This document shows, piece by piece, positions 24,458 through 35,200 of a DNA stretch of 64,000 bases (its first letter is position 1; every line of letters begins with the position of its first letter). The notes under the pieces are model-generated. The model ran no database searches, had not been told where the DNA came from, and saw only the letters and a list, made by a program, of their open reading frames with translations. This DNA is from Ruminococcus flavefaciens (GTDB lineage: Bacteria > Bacteroidota > Bacteroidia > Bacteroidales > P3). The stretch is from NCBI GenBank assembly GCA_023667315.1, contig JAMPAI010000003.1, positions 62,001 to 126,000 of the forward strand. Direction: 5' to 3'. Both the position numbers and the translations under genes were made by a program.

Positions 24458-26074
24458 ATGAAAAAAAATCTTTTGAGCCGATGGCTTTACTGCACGGCCG
24501 TTGCTATGTTTTCGGTCTTGACCATGACATTTACTTCATGCAAGGAAGAAGATCCTGTTCCGAATCCCGATCCCGATGCTCCCGAAACCCCGGTGGATCC
24601 TACAATTACTGCCGTGACGATGAATAAGGCTTGGGAGTGCTACTATTTTGTTACGTTCGAAAAAGATTTCGGTAACTATTACTTTGAGTTGGCCACCGGT
24701 GAAGTGGGAATGAGCGGTTTTCAGTCCTTCCCCCTCAAACCGGGCGATTATATACTTGATGTGGATATCTTTACCAATCTTGACCCGGATCATGCCAATC
24801 CCGTGCTTCCTGAAGGTACCTACCGTCCCGGCGAGAAGGGAGGGGTCAATGTGTTTACGCTCGAAAACACGATGGCCCTGTATAATGTGGCGACGGAAGA
24901 CGACACCTTGTCCCGTATCCGCTTTATCCGTTTCTCGGACGGTACGATTACCGTAACGCATACAGCCGACAAGGGGTATAAGATTGTTTGCGACTTTATC
25001 GCCAAAGAAGACGGTTCCAAATGGAAATTCACCTACGAGGGAAAAATTCCTTTCGAAGACCAGAGCGGATGGGAAGATGAAGACTGGTGGGGATTCCAGG
25101 CCGATTTGGATATTGAAGCGGTTCGTGCCAATCTCGCGAAATACGATGATTCCGAAACGACGGGATGCGACAACTACATTCTCCGTTTCTTCGATGTCGA
25201 TAAGATCACGGCCGATTACATCCATCCCAATGAAATAGGCCATAAAATACAGTTCTCCATCAATACCGAACCTGGAAAAGGTATAGCGGGAACCTATACG
25301 GCATCTTCTACGGCTAAAGCGGGCACATTCCGTATCGGTGAACGCATGGGGGGAACCGCCGCCGAATCGTATGTTGAAAAAGTGCGCGACGACTATAAGA
25401 TACGCTACGCTTTGATCAATGCCGGTACGCTTACGATTACCGACAACGGTGATGGCAATTATACAGTAACGGTGGATTGCACCACACCGGACAACTACAA
25501 GGTAAAGATGCGGTACACCGGAAAGATTCAGGATATTTCCGGCCTGAAACCCGTGTATTCGACGCTTACGTCAGACATTATCGTTACGCCCACGGCCTGC
25601 ACTTATGCCGATTATTACGGCGATTTCTATCTTAACGGAACGGTGAACTACGGAGTAACCATTGCCAACGAAACCGAAATACTTACCTTCGAATTTATTT
25701 CGGCTACGGGCGATGCCTCCGAGCTGCCTACGGGTACGTTTACGGTAAAGACCGATGATGAAGAAGGCAATCCGTCGGCGGGTGCGCTGATTCCCGGAGC
25801 TATCAATGAATCGGAAGGCGAAGTTATTCCGTCAGCATACATTAAATATAACGATGCCCAAAACAAGGTGATCGGTTACGCACCTGTGGCAGGAGGTTCG
25901 CTTACGATTTCGAAAGAAGGAAATAACTATAAGTTTACCTACGATCTCGAAGATGACGCTACCCCGGCTCACCATATCACAGGAGCTTGTATCGCTGCCG
26001 TACCGGATCTTAAGGACTGGACGCAAGAACTTGCCTCCGCACGTAAGATGGCGAAACGTGCCGTTAGGAAATAG
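24458..26074 (+). CDS. Surface-exposed lipoprotein, unknown function
   Basis: 538 aa. Lipobox FTSC followed by KEED, the acidic stretch that directs lipoproteins to the cell surface in Bacteroidota, then a Pro-rich linker (NPDPDAPETPVDP). The body is a chain of similar beta modules (e.g. YFELATGEVGMSGF, GTITVTHTADKGYKI, GTLTITDNGDGNYTVTVDC, GSLTISKEGNNYKFTYDL), suggesting two or three copies of one domain of about 170 residues. No enzyme motif. Probably a surface adhesin or binding protein, co-transcribed with the DUF4465-like lipoprotein after it. Confidence 0.7.
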   Translation: MKKNLLSRWLYCTAVAMFSVLTMTFTSCKEEDPVPNPDPDAPETPVDPTITAVTMNKAWECYYFVTFEKDFGNYYFELATGEVGMSGFQSFPLKPGDYILDVDIFTNLDPDHANPVLPEGTYRPGEKGGVNVFTLENTMALYNVATEDDTLSRIRFIRFSDGTITVTHTADKGYKIVCDFIAKEDGSKWKFTYEGKIPFEDQSGWEDEDWWGFQADLDIEAVRANLAKYDDSETTGCDNYILRFFDVDKITADYIHPNEIGHKIQFSINTEPGKGIAGTYTASSTAKAGTFRIGERMGGTAAESYVEKVRDDYKIRYALINAGTLTITDNGDGNYTVTVDCTTPDNYKVKMRYTGKIQDISGLKPVYSTLTSDIIVTPTACTYADYYGDFYLNGTVNYGVTIANETEILTFEFISATGDASELPTGTFTVKTDDEEGNPSAGALIPGAINESEGEVIPSAYIKYNDAQNKVIGYAPVAGGSLTISKEGNNYKFTYDLEDDATPAHHITGACIAAVPDLKDWTQELASARKMAKRAVRK

Positions 26075-26099
26075 ATTATTAATCATAAATTAAGCGAAG

Positions 26100-26933
26100 A
26101 TGAAAAAGTTATGGTTGCTGATGGCTTTTCCTTTGGCATTGGCCTTCACCGCGTGTTCCGAAGAAAAAGACCCTGATCCCGATCCGACACCCGGAACGGA
26201 AGAACCTGTAAATCCCAAACCCGATGATCCGGAAAAACCTGATGAACCTCAGGATCCTAAATACGATATCATTACGTTCGAAAGTTGTGTTTTCCCGACA
26301 GGACAGCAGACCAATGTGATTACCGGAGATGAATTTTTCTACGAAGAATCGGGGGTTCGTTTTGCCGGCGTTGAATATTACACGATGTATTGCGGATCCT
26401 TGGTGTCCGGTATGGCGAGGATTGCGGAAAGCAGGGAAGGAACTCCGCTGCCTTATTGCGTGGCCTTGCCCAAAGGCACCGAACATCCCGGTGCCAACGG
26501 TTCGGATAAATTCGGCATATTGCTGAACATCGACGCCATCGAAGACAATGAACCCGAATTTGGATTTGAAGTTGGCGTGGAACGCGAAATCGTTTCTCTC
26601 GATGTAATGAATTCCATGGATATGCACCAATATATGGCATATGGTTTTTACAGCTACGACTCATTGATGGACGGTCAATGGGTCAAGGCCACGTTTACCG
26701 GCTACAATGCCAATGGCGATGAAACCGGCAAGGTAGATGTCTATCTCGGTGATTTCCGCAACGGCAAGACGTTCATTATGCAAGAATGGACTTCCGTAGA
26801 TGTTTCCGCTCTTGGAAAGGTCAATAAGGTAAGGGCCGATATGTCTTGGTCTGAATCGTGGAAGAAACCCGCCACCCCCACAACTTACACTGTCTGTATC
26901 GACAACATCAAGTTTGTCAAGGAAGAAAAATAA
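26100..26933 (+). CDS. DUF4465-like surface lipoprotein
   Basis: 277 aa. Lipobox FTAC followed by SEEKD (surface export signal), a Pro/Asp/Glu-rich linker, then a domain with ITFESC, GSDKFGILL and VDVSALGKVNKVRADMSWSES, a pattern I associate with DUF4465. This fold resembles carbohydrate-binding jellyrolls and is often found beside vitamin or glycan uptake genes in Bacteroidota. No TonB-dependent transporter is next to it here. It is 25 bases after the previous gene and ends in a strong terminator. Confidence 0.72.
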   Translation: MKKLWLLMAFPLALAFTACSEEKDPDPDPTPGTEEPVNPKPDDPEKPDEPQDPKYDIITFESCVFPTGQQTNVITGDEFFYEESGVRFAGVEYYTMYCGSLVSGMARIAESREGTPLPYCVALPKGTEHPGANGSDKFGILLNIDAIEDNEPEFGFEVGVEREIVSLDVMNSMDMHQYMAYGFYSYDSLMDGQWVKATFTGYNANGDETGKVDVYLGDFRNGKTFIMQEWTSVDVSALGKVNKVRADMSWSESWKKPATPTTYTVCIDNIKFVKEEK

Positions 26934-26951
26934 CATTTCTTTCAACCGAAT

Positions 26952-26982
26952 AAAAAAGGGAAGCCATCAGGCTTCCCTTTTT
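26952..26982. terminator. Bidirectional intrinsic terminator
   Basis: AAAAAGGGAAGCC, loop ATCA, GGCTTCCCTTTTT. It lies between convergent genes ending at 26933 (+) and 27003 (-) and can serve both strands. Confidence 0.9.
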
Positions 26983-27002
26983 CGTTGTAGGCAACAAACT
27001 TC

Positions 27003-27995
27003 TTAGTATTCCCGCCCTAAGAGCCGGCTTACGAAATCCCGCAGCGTTTTCTTGGCCTCGGGGTCGATGTGGGCGGCGGGAATGCAGTCCAACTGGGCGT
27101 CGGCCTGCTCGAACAGGGCTTCGATATCTTTGTTTACAATCGATTGCAGATTGATCTTTTGATAGAGCGCCTTTACCTCCGCCACCTTCTCATCTTCGTT
27201 GAGCGGCGTGGTAGGTGTGGCAAAGATCTTCTGCAGTTTCTCGCCCTCGGCTTCGTTGAGGAATTCCAATCCCTTGATAAAAAGATAGGTCTTCTTGTTC
27301 TCGCGTATATCGCCGCCTATCTTCTTGCCGAACTTGCTTTCGTCGGCGTAGAGGTCAAGCAGGTCGTCCTGCAGCTGGAAGGCCAGGCCGATCTTGTTGC
27401 CGTAGCTGTACAGGTGCTGCAGGTCCTGGGCGTCGGCACCTCCTATGATCGCGCCTATCTGCAAGGCACCGGCAATCAGCACGGCGGTCTTGAGGCGTAT
27501 CATCTCCATATATTCGGCCAGGGCCACGGTGGCATGGCTTTCGAAGTCCATGTCGTACTGCTGCCCCTCGCACACACCCAAGGCCAACGCATTGAAGGCA
27601 TCCAGCACTTCGGCCAGGCAGGCTTTGGGAGCCTTGGCAATCAGCGAGCCGGCGGCGGCAAACATGGCGTCGCCGGAGAGGATGGCCGTGTTCGCGTTCC
27701 ATTTTACGTGCACGGTGGGCATGCCGTGACGCATGGAGGCCTTGTCCATCACGTCGTCGTGCAGAAGCGTGAAGTTGTGGAACACTTCCAGTCCCAAAGC
27801 GGGCTGGAGCGCAGTCTGCGGATCCTTGCCGAACAGTTGGCATGCCATCAAAGCCAGTACGGGGCGTATGCGCTTGCCGCCCTGCTGCAATACATAGACG
27901 GCGGGCGTGTACAGAGACTGGGGCGCCGCCCGGCGAATTTCCAGATTGGCCAGTCCTTCTTCTATCATCTGCCGCAGTTGGTTGAAGTCTTTCAT
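27003..27995 (-). CDS. Polyprenyl diphosphate synthase (trans type)
   Basis: 330 aa. It condenses isopentenyl diphosphate onto allylic diphosphates to make a longer isoprenoid for quinones or lipid carriers. The first Asp-rich motif is DDVMD at 80-84 and the second is DDLLD at 210-214, with FQLQ before it. Chain length cannot be decided, but the small residues ahead of the first motif (EVFHNFTLLHD) fit a medium or long-chain product rather than farnesyl. Downstream of rfbA by 12 bases. Confidence 0.9.
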   Translation of the reverse strand: MKDFNQLRQMIEEGLANLEIRRAAPQSLYTPAVYVLQQGGKRIRPVLALMACQLFGKDPQTALQPALGLEVFHNFTLLHDDVMDKASMRHGMPTVHVKWNANTAILSGDAMFAAAGSLIAKAPKACLAEVLDAFNALALGVCEGQQYDMDFESHATVALAEYMEMIRLKTAVLIAGALQIGAIIGGADAQDLQHLYSYGNKIGLAFQLQDDLLDLYADESKFGKKIGGDIRENKKTYLFIKGLEFLNEAEGEKLQKIFATPTTPLNEDEKVAEVKALYQKINLQSIVNKDIEALFEQADAQLDCIPAAHIDPEAKKTLRDFVSRLLGREY

Positions 27996-28007
27996 GGCAT
28001 ATTGGGA

Positions 28008-28874
28008 TTAGAGGGTGTTCAGGAGGTTCAACAGGTATTTGCCGTAGCCGCTCTTGAGCAGGGGTTCGGCCAGGCGGCGCAACTGGTCGGCGTCGATAAA
28101 CTTCATACGGTAGGCCACTTCCTCGATGCAGCCGATCTTCAGGCCCTGGCGCTGCTCGATTGTGCCCACGAACTGTCCGGCCTGCATCAGCGATTCGAAG
28201 GTGCCGGTATCCAGCCAGGCCGTGCCGCGCCCCAGCAGCCCCACCTTAAGCTTGCCTTGCGCGAGGTAGTGGCGGTTCACATCGGTAATCTCGTATTCGC
28301 CGCGTGCGCTGGGTTTCAGGTTCTTGGCGATTTCCACCACCGAGTTGTCGTAGTAGTAGAGCCCCGGCACCGCGTAGTTCGACTTGGGTTTGGCCGGTTT
28401 TTCCTCAATCGAGATGGCGTTCATGTCCTTGTCGAATTCCACCACGCCGTAGCGTTCGGGATCGGCCACGTGATAGGCGAACACCACGCCCCCGTCTGGG
28501 TCGGTGTTGGATTGCAGCAAGGCCTGCATGCTGGTGCCGTAAAATATGTTGTCGCCCAATACGAGCGCCACCTTGTCGTTGCCGATAAATTTCTCACCCA
28601 GCACGAAAGCCTGCGCCAGGCCGTTGGGCACTTCCTGCACCTTATAGGAAAATTTGCATCCGAGGCTGCTTCCGTCGCCCAAAAGGCGTTCGAAGTTGGG
28701 CAGATCCTGAGGCGTGGAGATGATCAGTATCTCGCGGATGCCCGACAGCATGAGGGTCGAAAGCGGATAGTAGATCATCGGCTTGTCGTAAACGGGCATC
28801 ATCTGTTTGCTCATGGCCAGGGTGAGCGGGTGCAGGCGCGTTCCGGCGCCGCCGGCCAAAATTATACCTTTCAT
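28008..28874 (-). CDS. rfbA: Glucose-1-phosphate thymidylyltransferase
   Basis: 288 aa, full length for RmlA/RfbA. It makes dTDP-glucose, first step to dTDP-rhamnose for surface polysaccharide. The nucleotide-binding start [16 protein letters not shown] is followed by [18 protein letters not shown], and later [11 protein letters not shown] and GTAWLDTGT. The other rml genes are not beside it, which is unusual but not rare. It lies between the FAD enzyme and the prenyl synthase in one operon. Confidence 0.93.
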   Translation of the reverse strand: MKGIILAGGAGTRLHPLTLAMSKQMMPVYDKPMIYYPLSTLMLSGIREILIISTPQDLPNFERLLGDGSSLGCKFSYKVQEVPNGLAQAFVLGEKFIGNDKVALVLGDNIFYGTSMQALLQSNTDPDGGVVFAYHVADPERYGVVEFDKDMNAISIEEKPAKPKSNYAVPGLYYYDNSVVEIAKNLKPSARGEYEITDVNRHYLAQGKLKVGLLGRGTAWLDTGTFESLMQAGQFVGTIEQRQGLKIGCIEEVAYRMKFIDADQLRRLAEPLLKSGYGKYLLNLLNTL

Positions 28875-28884
28875 GGTCGCGAAG

Positions 28885-30456
28885 TTACGATATTTTAGCT
28901 ATTATCCTCTCGGCGCAGTTTATGCCGTCGATGGCCGAGGAGGTGATGCCGCCCGCGTATCCGGCGCCCTCGCCGCAGGGGTAGAGCCCCGGCATGTCGG
29001 GATGCTCTAAGGTCTCGGCATCGCGCACGATGCGCACGGGCGAGGAGGTGCGCGACTCCAACCCCAACAGTATGGCTTCCTGCGTAAGGAATCCCCGTTT
29101 CTTGCGGGCAATCCGTTCCCATGCCTCGCGCAGGGCTTCGGCGATGAAGCCGGGCAGGTATTGCCCCATGTCGGCGGTAAAGACGCCGGGCGGATAGGAG
29201 GAACGGGGCAGGGTGGAGGAGGTTTTGCGGTTCAGGAAATCGGGAAGCCGTTGGGCGGGAGCGGCCAGCCCCTTGCCGGGCGTAAAGAAATGACGTTCGG
29301 TCTGCTGCTGGAATTCCAGCAAGGCCAAGGGCGAATCGGATAGTTTGTAGCCGTTCTGCTGCAAGAGCGCGCGGTTCACGCCCGCCACCCAGCCGGCGTT
29401 GGCCCAGGGGGAACGCCGCCCCGAATCCGACATGCCGTTCACCACCAAGGTGTCGGGCACCGTGCTTGCCGGCACCACCACGCCCCCCGGACACATGCAG
29501 AACGAGAACACGCCCGTGCCGGCGCATTGTTCGGCAAACGCATATTCGGCCGGTGGCAGGTTGTAGCGCCTTTCCGCGCCCTTGTACTGCATGGCGTCGA
29601 TTGTTTCCTGGGGGTGTTCGAGGCGCACGCCCATCGCGAAAGGCTTTTCCTGCAGCAGGATGTTTTGACCGTGCAGGTAACGGTACAGGTCGCAGGCCGA
29701 GTTGCCGCAGGCCAGAATCAGGTAATCGGCCTTGTATTCGGTGCCGTTCTGGTCGGTTACGGCGGCAAAGCGCCCCTTCTTGTCGGCATGGATGCCGGTG
29801 ATGCGGGTGTTGAAGTGGATCTCGGCACCGGCCTGCAACAGGCTCTCGCGCATCTTCTCCACCATGGCGGGCATGCGGTCGCTTCCTAAGTGGGGATGTG
29901 CCTGATAGAGAATCTCCTCTTTGGCGCCGAAATGCACGAAGGTGCGCAGCACGCGGTGAATGTCGCCCCGTTTGTTGGAGCGCGTGTATAGCTTGCCGTC
30001 CGAAAAACAGCCCGCGCCGCCCTCGCCGAAACTGTAGTTCGAGTCGGGATCCGGCAGGCCTCCCCGGCCTATGTGCGCCACATCGCGCTTGCGTTCACGC
30101 ACCGGCTTGCCGCGTTCAAAAATCACCGGCCTGATGCCGGCGGCGGCCAGGGTGAGGGCGGCGAACAGCCCGGCCGGCCCCATGCCCACAATCAGCACCC
30201 TGGGCGCGCCCTTGGCCAGGGAGGGCAGGGGAAATCCGCGCAGGGGTTCATCCGCATATCGTTCGGGTTGCACGAACACCTGTACCGTGGCGCGGTACAG
30301 CGGAACGCGCCCCCGGGCATCCAGCGAAAGTTTCTGTATCTGGATATGGGATATGTCTTTTTTCGGAATCCTCAGTGTGGCCGCAGCCTGTGCGTAAAGC
30401 GTTTCCTTGCTGCCCCAGGCTTCGGGCGTAAAATCCAACGAAAGAAGCTGCGGCAT
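28885..30456 (-). CDS. FAD-dependent dehydrogenase, NAD(P)/FAD oxidoreductase family
   Basis: 523 aa. A Rossmann FAD site [21 protein letters not shown] lies at about residues 88-108 after an N-terminal domain of about 80 residues typical of COG2509-type uncharacterised dehydrogenases. Later landmarks are [23 protein letters not shown] and the C-terminal [20 protein letters not shown]. The substrate is unknown. It is 3 bases after porT, so translationally coupled. Confidence 0.88.
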   Translation of the reverse strand: MPQLLSLDFTPEAWGSKETLYAQAAATLRIPKKDISHIQIQKLSLDARGRVPLYRATVQVFVQPERYADEPLRGFPLPSLAKGAPRVLIVGMGPAGLFAALTLAAAGIRPVIFERGKPVRERKRDVAHIGRGGLPDPDSNYSFGEGGAGCFSDGKLYTRSNKRGDIHRVLRTFVHFGAKEEILYQAHPHLGSDRMPAMVEKMRESLLQAGAEIHFNTRITGIHADKKGRFAAVTDQNGTEYKADYLILACGNSACDLYRYLHGQNILLQEKPFAMGVRLEHPQETIDAMQYKGAERRYNLPPAEYAFAEQCAGTGVFSFCMCPGGVVVPASTVPDTLVVNGMSDSGRRSPWANAGWVAGVNRALLQQNGYKLSDSPLALLEFQQQTERHFFTPGKGLAAPAQRLPDFLNRKTSSTLPRSSYPPGVFTADMGQYLPGFIAEALREAWERIARKKRGFLTQEAILLGLESRTSSPVRIVRDAETLEHPDMPGLYPCGEGAGYAGGITSSAIDGINCAERIIAKIS

Positions 30457-30459
30457 GGC

Positions 30460-31209
30460 TTATTCGAACGTGAGGTTGATCTGCAGCATACGGCTGGTAA
30501 GGCTGTTGATGCGGTCGGTGTAGATATTGTTGTCGGGAATCAGCAGGTTCAGTAGTCCGAAATAGAGTTTCAGTTCGAGCGCGAGCTTGTTGTTGTAGGG
30601 CAGGAAGAAGTCCCAGCCCACGCCCACGGTAACGCCTATGTCGTGCCGGTCTAACTTGAGCTTGTATTCGTCGGGCTCGTCGTCGGCCGATTTCTTCTTG
30701 ATCTTGCGCGAGGCCATGTCGAGCGTGTATTGGAATCCCGCCGTTACATAGGGGCGGTTGTTCACCATGCGCGCCGCCTTCCACTTCACTTCCAGCGGCA
30801 GGAACACCATGATGCTCTCCATCTGCTTGCTTTCCTTCTTGATGCCTTGGCCGGGCAGGTCGGTCTTGTAGGTGATGGAGCGCTGCCCCATGCTGAAGGT
30901 GGGGATGAACCGCAGGTTGAAGTATTTGCCCATGCGCAGGTCTGTAACCACGCCCACCGAGAAACCGGGCTGAAAGCTGTGGGTCATGCCCAGGAGCGTA
31001 TCGCCGTCGAAGCCTAAGTTCTTGTCGGTCTTCATCGAGAAGTTCATCATATTGATGCCCAACGAGAAGCCGAAGTGAAAGAGGCGGCTGTCGTACAGCG
31101 GCGTGTTGGGAATCTTGGGTCCCCGGAAACTGATGGCGTACAGCGGACGGCAGGCCACCGTGGCGAGCACGCTAAGTATCAGGATGGTTTTGAGGATTCT
31201 GTTGCTCAC
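30460..31209 (-). CDS. porT: PorT-type outer-membrane protein of the type IX secretion system
   Basis: 249 aa with a signal peptide, then an eight-strand barrel pattern with alternating hydrophobic residues ending in ...MLQINLTFE, a C-terminal aromatic as in outer-membrane barrels. Phrases such as FHFGFSLGINMMNF, GFSVGVVTDLRMGKYFNLRFIPT and FLPLEVKWKA fit PorT/SprT. PorT is needed for T9SS export, which this window's many T9SS-tail proteins use. It sits just after the sua5 gene, an arrangement often seen in Bacteroidota. Confidence 0.85.
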   Translation of the reverse strand: MSNRILKTILILSVLATVACRPLYAISFRGPKIPNTPLYDSRLFHFGFSLGINMMNFSMKTDKNLGFDGDTLLGMTHSFQPGFSVGVVTDLRMGKYFNLRFIPTFSMGQRSITYKTDLPGQGIKKESKQMESIMVFLPLEVKWKAARMVNNRPYVTAGFQYTLDMASRKIKKKSADDEPDEYKLKLDRHDIGVTVGVGWDFFLPYNNKLALELKLYFGLLNLLIPDNNIYTDRINSLTSRMLQINLTFE

Positions 31210-31230
31210 TTGTATGCTTTTGGCGTGGGG

Positions 31231-31818
31231 CTAATCGCGGATAACGCGGAACATACCGTTTTTCTCTAACTTTATGATGCGCGAGGGCCGAAGTTCCCTA
31301 TTGGGCGAGTCTTCCACGATGGCCACGTGATCCACGTTGTTGATCAGTTGTTCGGAGATGTCCGCCAGACAGAGCGGGGAGGGCTCTCCTGAAAGGTTTG
31401 CCGAGGTGGACACGACGGGCTTCCCGAAGCGTTCGATCATCTGGGCGCAGAAGATGTTGCGCACCAGGCGGATGGCGATGCTGCCGTCGTCGGCGTGCAC
31501 GTTGGAGGGCAGGTTGGCGCTTTGGGGATAGATAACGGTAAGGGGGGTGTCGCTCATGGCTTGCAGGAGGTCGCAGGCCATGGGTGGCAGTTCCGTTACA
31601 TAACGCTGAAGCATCTCCACCGACGATACGAGAATGATAAAGCTCTTGTCTTCGCTCCGTCCCTTGATGCGGTAGATCTTGGAAACGGCCTCCTCGTTGG
31701 TGGCGTCGCAGCCCAATCCCCAGATGGTGTCGGTGGGGTAGAGCAGGGTCTCGCCCCGTTCCAGAACCTTTACGCAGTTGAGCAGCTGAAGCTCTTGCAG
31801 TGACTTGCCCGATTTCAT
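31231..31818 (-). CDS. L-threonylcarbamoyladenylate synthase (Sua5/YciO/YrdC)
   Basis: 195 aa from the ATG at 31818 (MKSGKSLQELQLL); a longer open frame upstream runs through a terminator and is not used. The YrdC-fold signature is clear: GETLLYPTDTIWGLGCDA, KIYRIKGRSEDKSFIILV and VVSTSANLSGEPSP. It makes threonylcarbamoyl-AMP for the t6A modification of tRNA. First gene of the operon leading into porT. Confidence 0.92.
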   Translation of the reverse strand: MKSGKSLQELQLLNCVKVLERGETLLYPTDTIWGLGCDATNEEAVSKIYRIKGRSEDKSFIILVSSVEMLQRYVTELPPMACDLLQAMSDTPLTVIYPQSANLPSNVHADDGSIAIRLVRNIFCAQMIERFGKPVVSTSANLSGEPSPLCLADISEQLINNVDHVAIVEDSPNRELRPSRIIKLEKNGMFRVIRD

Positions 31819-31863
31819 AGCCAATGGATTTGTCCGCGCCCGCAGGCGAGGAACACAAGGTAG

Positions 31864-31871
31864 CAAATTTA
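31864..31871 (-). promoter_or_regulatory. -7 promoter element ahead of the sua5-porT operon
   Basis: TAAATTTG on the minus strand fits TAnnTTTG, 46 bases before the sua5 ATG. The upstream TTG is not well spaced, so this is a moderate call. Confidence 0.35.
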
Positions 31872-31874
31872 CAA

Positions 31875-31910
31875 AAAAAAGGCGGTCAAGCATACGCCGA
31901 CCGCCTTTTT
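31875..31910 (-). terminator. Intrinsic terminator after the ferredoxin gene
   Basis: A-rich run, GGCGGTC, an 11-base loop, GACCGCC, T-run: the stem is perfect and lies 19 bases after the ferredoxin stop codon. It separates ferredoxin from the sua5 operon and is symmetric enough to work on both strands. Confidence 0.85.
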
Positions 31911-31928
31911 GTGTAATGCGCGTTGAAA

Positions 31929-32096
31929 CTAAGCCAAAGCGATAGCTTCGTTGGGGCAAACACCGGCGCAGGTACCGCATTCGGTGCACTTGTCCGGATC
32001 TATGGAGTAGATGTCCCCGGCGCTAATAGCTTCCATAGGGCATTCATCGATGCAAGACCCACAAGCTACGCAGCTGTCAGAAATTTTGTAAGCCAT
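31929..32096 (-). CDS. 2[4Fe-4S] ferredoxin
   Basis: 55 aa, start at 32096 (MAYKISDSCVACGSC). Two CX2CX2CX3C(P) motifs, CVACGSCIDECP and CTECGTCAGVCP, bind two [4Fe-4S] clusters, as in clostridial-type ferredoxins. It carries low-potential electrons in the cytoplasm, for example for pyruvate:ferredoxin oxidoreductase. It is monocistronic, with its own promoter and terminator. Confidence 0.97.
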   Translation of the reverse strand: MAYKISDSCVACGSCIDECPMEAISAGDIYSIDPDKCTECGTCAGVCPNEAIALA

Positions 32097-32125
32097 TTTT
32101 TTAAGTTTTTAAGGGTTTGTGAGGG

Positions 32126-32156
32126 CAAAAGTATAAAAACAAAACGAGCCGAGCAA
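32126..32156 (-). promoter_or_regulatory. Ferredoxin promoter
   Basis: On the minus strand TTG (32156-32154), 20 bases, then TACTTTTG (32133-32126): an exact Bacteroidota promoter 30 bases before the ferredoxin ATG. Confidence 0.65.
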
Positions 32157-32168
32157 CAATTCACCCCC

Positions 32169-32233
32169 GCTTTATGCACACCCCCTCGTTGAAAAGGAGG
32201 AGGCGGCTTGTACGCGCCGTTCTTTTTATAGGC
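32169..32233 (+). repeat. Tail repeat, copy 1 (upstream of the first type B protein)
   Basis: Begins GCTTTATGCACACCCCCTCG and ends in a GGCG...CGCC hairpin with CTTTTTATAGG. It repeats, in the same orientation, the segment that follows the gene at 35857-35922. It looks like the 3' flank and terminator of a lost or displaced copy of the same gene family. Confidence 0.8.
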
Positions 32234-32283
32234 GATAAAATCGAATTTTTGCTATCTTGTGCCATATTTCATAAGCCAAGGAA

Positions 32284-35200
32284 ATGAGAAGATTTCTTTT
32301 AATCGGGATAACGGCTTGTTTGAGTATGTTTTCGTTGCTTTCTGCGCAGACCGAAAGCGTGTATCGCGCCTGGGGCAAGAGCATAGGCAAGGCGCAGACC
32401 GACCGCGACTTCCTGATTTATGATGCCACCTGCTTCGATAATAAGTTGTTTATCGTGGGCAAAGCCGGTACTGGCACCGGCTTTGAACTCAAACGGGGAG
32501 AAAACAGTTACTTCTACGAAAAAGACGGGTACACCGATGCATTCCTGGCGTGCTATTCGTTAGAGGGAGAACTGCAGTGGAGCACTTATCTTCCGGCCTT
32601 GGAGGAAGGTTACTACAATGCCTTCGCCACCACAGTAAAATGTACAGAACGACATACCCTGATGGTGATAGGAAACGCCTACCAAATATGGAAGAACGTT
32701 GAAGAAACCAAAACCTTGATTCCCCGTCGTAACGGAAAGACCTTCTTTTTCGAATTCGACCTACAGGGCCTCCCCTTACACCAAGGAATGCTTTCTTATG
32801 AAGGATATCCTCAAAATCCTATCGCTTACTATCCCCCCAAAATAGATCTTCTCCTCGAGTTTATCAGATTGAATCCTGACCTGCCACAAACTACCGAAGA
32901 GAATCCCGAAAACGTAAGTTTCGCCGCATACGGAACGGTTTTAGGCTATTATACACACGAGGAGTATGAAGATACAGTAAGGCACTACATTTATTCCTAC
33001 CCTTTTCAGGGGATTTTTTTACATTATGCAAGCGATGCAGCCATCACGCCTTCGTATTGGAATATACTTTCCAACAAACCCTACCAATCTTCTCCCCGCC
33101 TACTGTCTTTCACTGAATGGCTACTTTTAACCAAAGATCCGGCCGACAACTACTTGCCCTTGGAGCCTTCCATTTTTAATTCAAGTCTGGTAAATAAAAA
33201 TACCGAAAAAGCCTCTACATCCATTATCCTTCCCGCACAAGGCGTTGACAAGGTTTCCTTATCCCAAATTATCGAAGAGTGGATGTTGGTTGTAACAAGT
33301 TCCGCCGATCAGGCTGAAGGATACGAATGGTATGCTGTCCCCCAAATCACAAAAAACGATATTAGCGGGATAACCATTTTTCCCGGCACGGTTCAAAAAG
33401 TCCATGCCTTTAACGGAAAATACCTGATACAGGGCGTTCATTGCCGCAACTACAGCAACGGTGTCTTTAAAAATGCGGGGGAAGATTATGCTTACAGCCA
33501 CGACGACACGCATCCTATCCCCACACCTGCAGGGGGATTGTATCAAGCCCGAAACAACGCCTATACAGCCGTGCCTTATCTGCTGCTCTACGATTCGGCC
33601 ACTTTCTTCGCTGATATTCCCCTGCCGGAAATCCCCGACAACGAAGATCTTCCGACGCACGGACCGGGAGATTTCAGCGCCCCGCTTTGGGGTTCCTACC
33701 TGAACGCGGACTGGCTCTACGAAGATGTTTTCCACATTTCCGACAGCACTTATCTAAAAGACCTTTACCAGCCCTACGAACCCATCCTCTGCTCCTATGG
33801 CGACCGATTTTTCTTAATCGGCAACGCGAGAACCATCGGACTCGATTTAATCGACAATGCCGCGATGACCGAGGCGGTGAACCACCATCAGGGCGTGATC
33901 CTTGCCTTCTCCATGGGTTGCCCCGCCGAGAAAACCACGTTTCGGGACGTACGTTTCCTCTGCCCCGGTGATTCGGTGGAATTAAAAGTTTCTCCGGAAT
34001 ACGTCGGCTTTAAGTTTCGGTTTAAGGAAGAGTGGCTCAAAAATAATTCCATTGTGCTGAACGCCGACAATAGCCGCGCCTGGGCGAAAAAAGAAGGGCT
34101 TTACCACGCCGTTTTGGACGGTTCCGCCCTCGGCTGCCCCGATGCCCGAACCGACACGATCCAGATTAAAGACAGTCCTTATCCCGAACCGCAGACCGGC
34201 CTTACACTCGACACCATAGCTTCTTGCGCGGCCGCCGAAGCGCTATTGAGTGCCGTAAGCGCCCCCGACACAACTTTCTCTTATCTGTGGAGCGATGGCG
34301 ACACTTCCTCATTGAGAACCATCCGTTTTTCAGGCGACAGTATCCCCTCCTTTTCCGTGGAAGTGAACGGCTACTGTACCTCGTTCCGCGACTCCACTTT
34401 CGTACGTTTTCTGCCGCCCTACGTCAATCTGGGAAGAGACAGCGTTTTCTGTATCTCCAACGCCTCCCTGCCTGCCGATACAAGCGTTCTGTTGCACCTC
34501 AACGCCCGGCAGGGATACTTCCCCGATGCCGACTGGTTGTTCCGATGGAAAATAAACGGAAAGGATGCCGGCACTGCGGATTCCCTATCGCTCAAGTTCT
34601 CCGACTTAGAAAGCACCGGCGGCAACCGCATGCAGGCCGCCGTCTCCGTATTCGTGTCGCTCTCCGACACCAACACCGAAGGCTGCACCGCCGGCGATAC
34701 CCTGCTCGTTACGCTGTATGCGCTGCCCGATTTCGCTCCCAACCGCTTCCTGCCGCAGGATTCCGTGCTCTGCGCCCATCTCGACCTCGACCTGCAACTG
34801 CCCGAGGAAGCCAGTGGATTTTACCGCTGCTTCTGGCTCGACCAAGACAGCGTGGAACTGCCTTACGGCCACGACACCAACCGCTTTACCATTCAGGGCA
34901 TGCGCGGCACCGACGGATTCGGTGCCGGCACCGACACCCGCGAGCCCCGTTTCTTCCAGCTCAAACTCGAACACAAGGCTTGCGGCCTCGATTTCTTCGA
35001 CACCCTGCGGGTCTATGACCAGGTGAAACCCACCCTCGAACTGCCCTTCCACGACACAATCATCTGTCTGAACGAGTCCGTGGTGCTGGACAGCCTCTCG
35101 CCCCTTGTCTATCGCCCGTTCTACGGCTTCGAGTGGAACACCGGCGAGAAAACCTCCGCCTACTCCTTTACCGATTCCAGCACATACGAGCTTACGTTCT

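Noticed and set aside
27069..28898. 609-aa open frame antisense to the prenyl synthase and rfbA
   Set aside because: Shadow of two well-identified genes; no start site or domain.
31819..31989. N-terminal extension of the Sua5 protein
   Set aside because: The extra 57 codons cross a terminator and promoter-like sequence and overlap the ferredoxin gene; homologues start at MKSGKSL-type positions.
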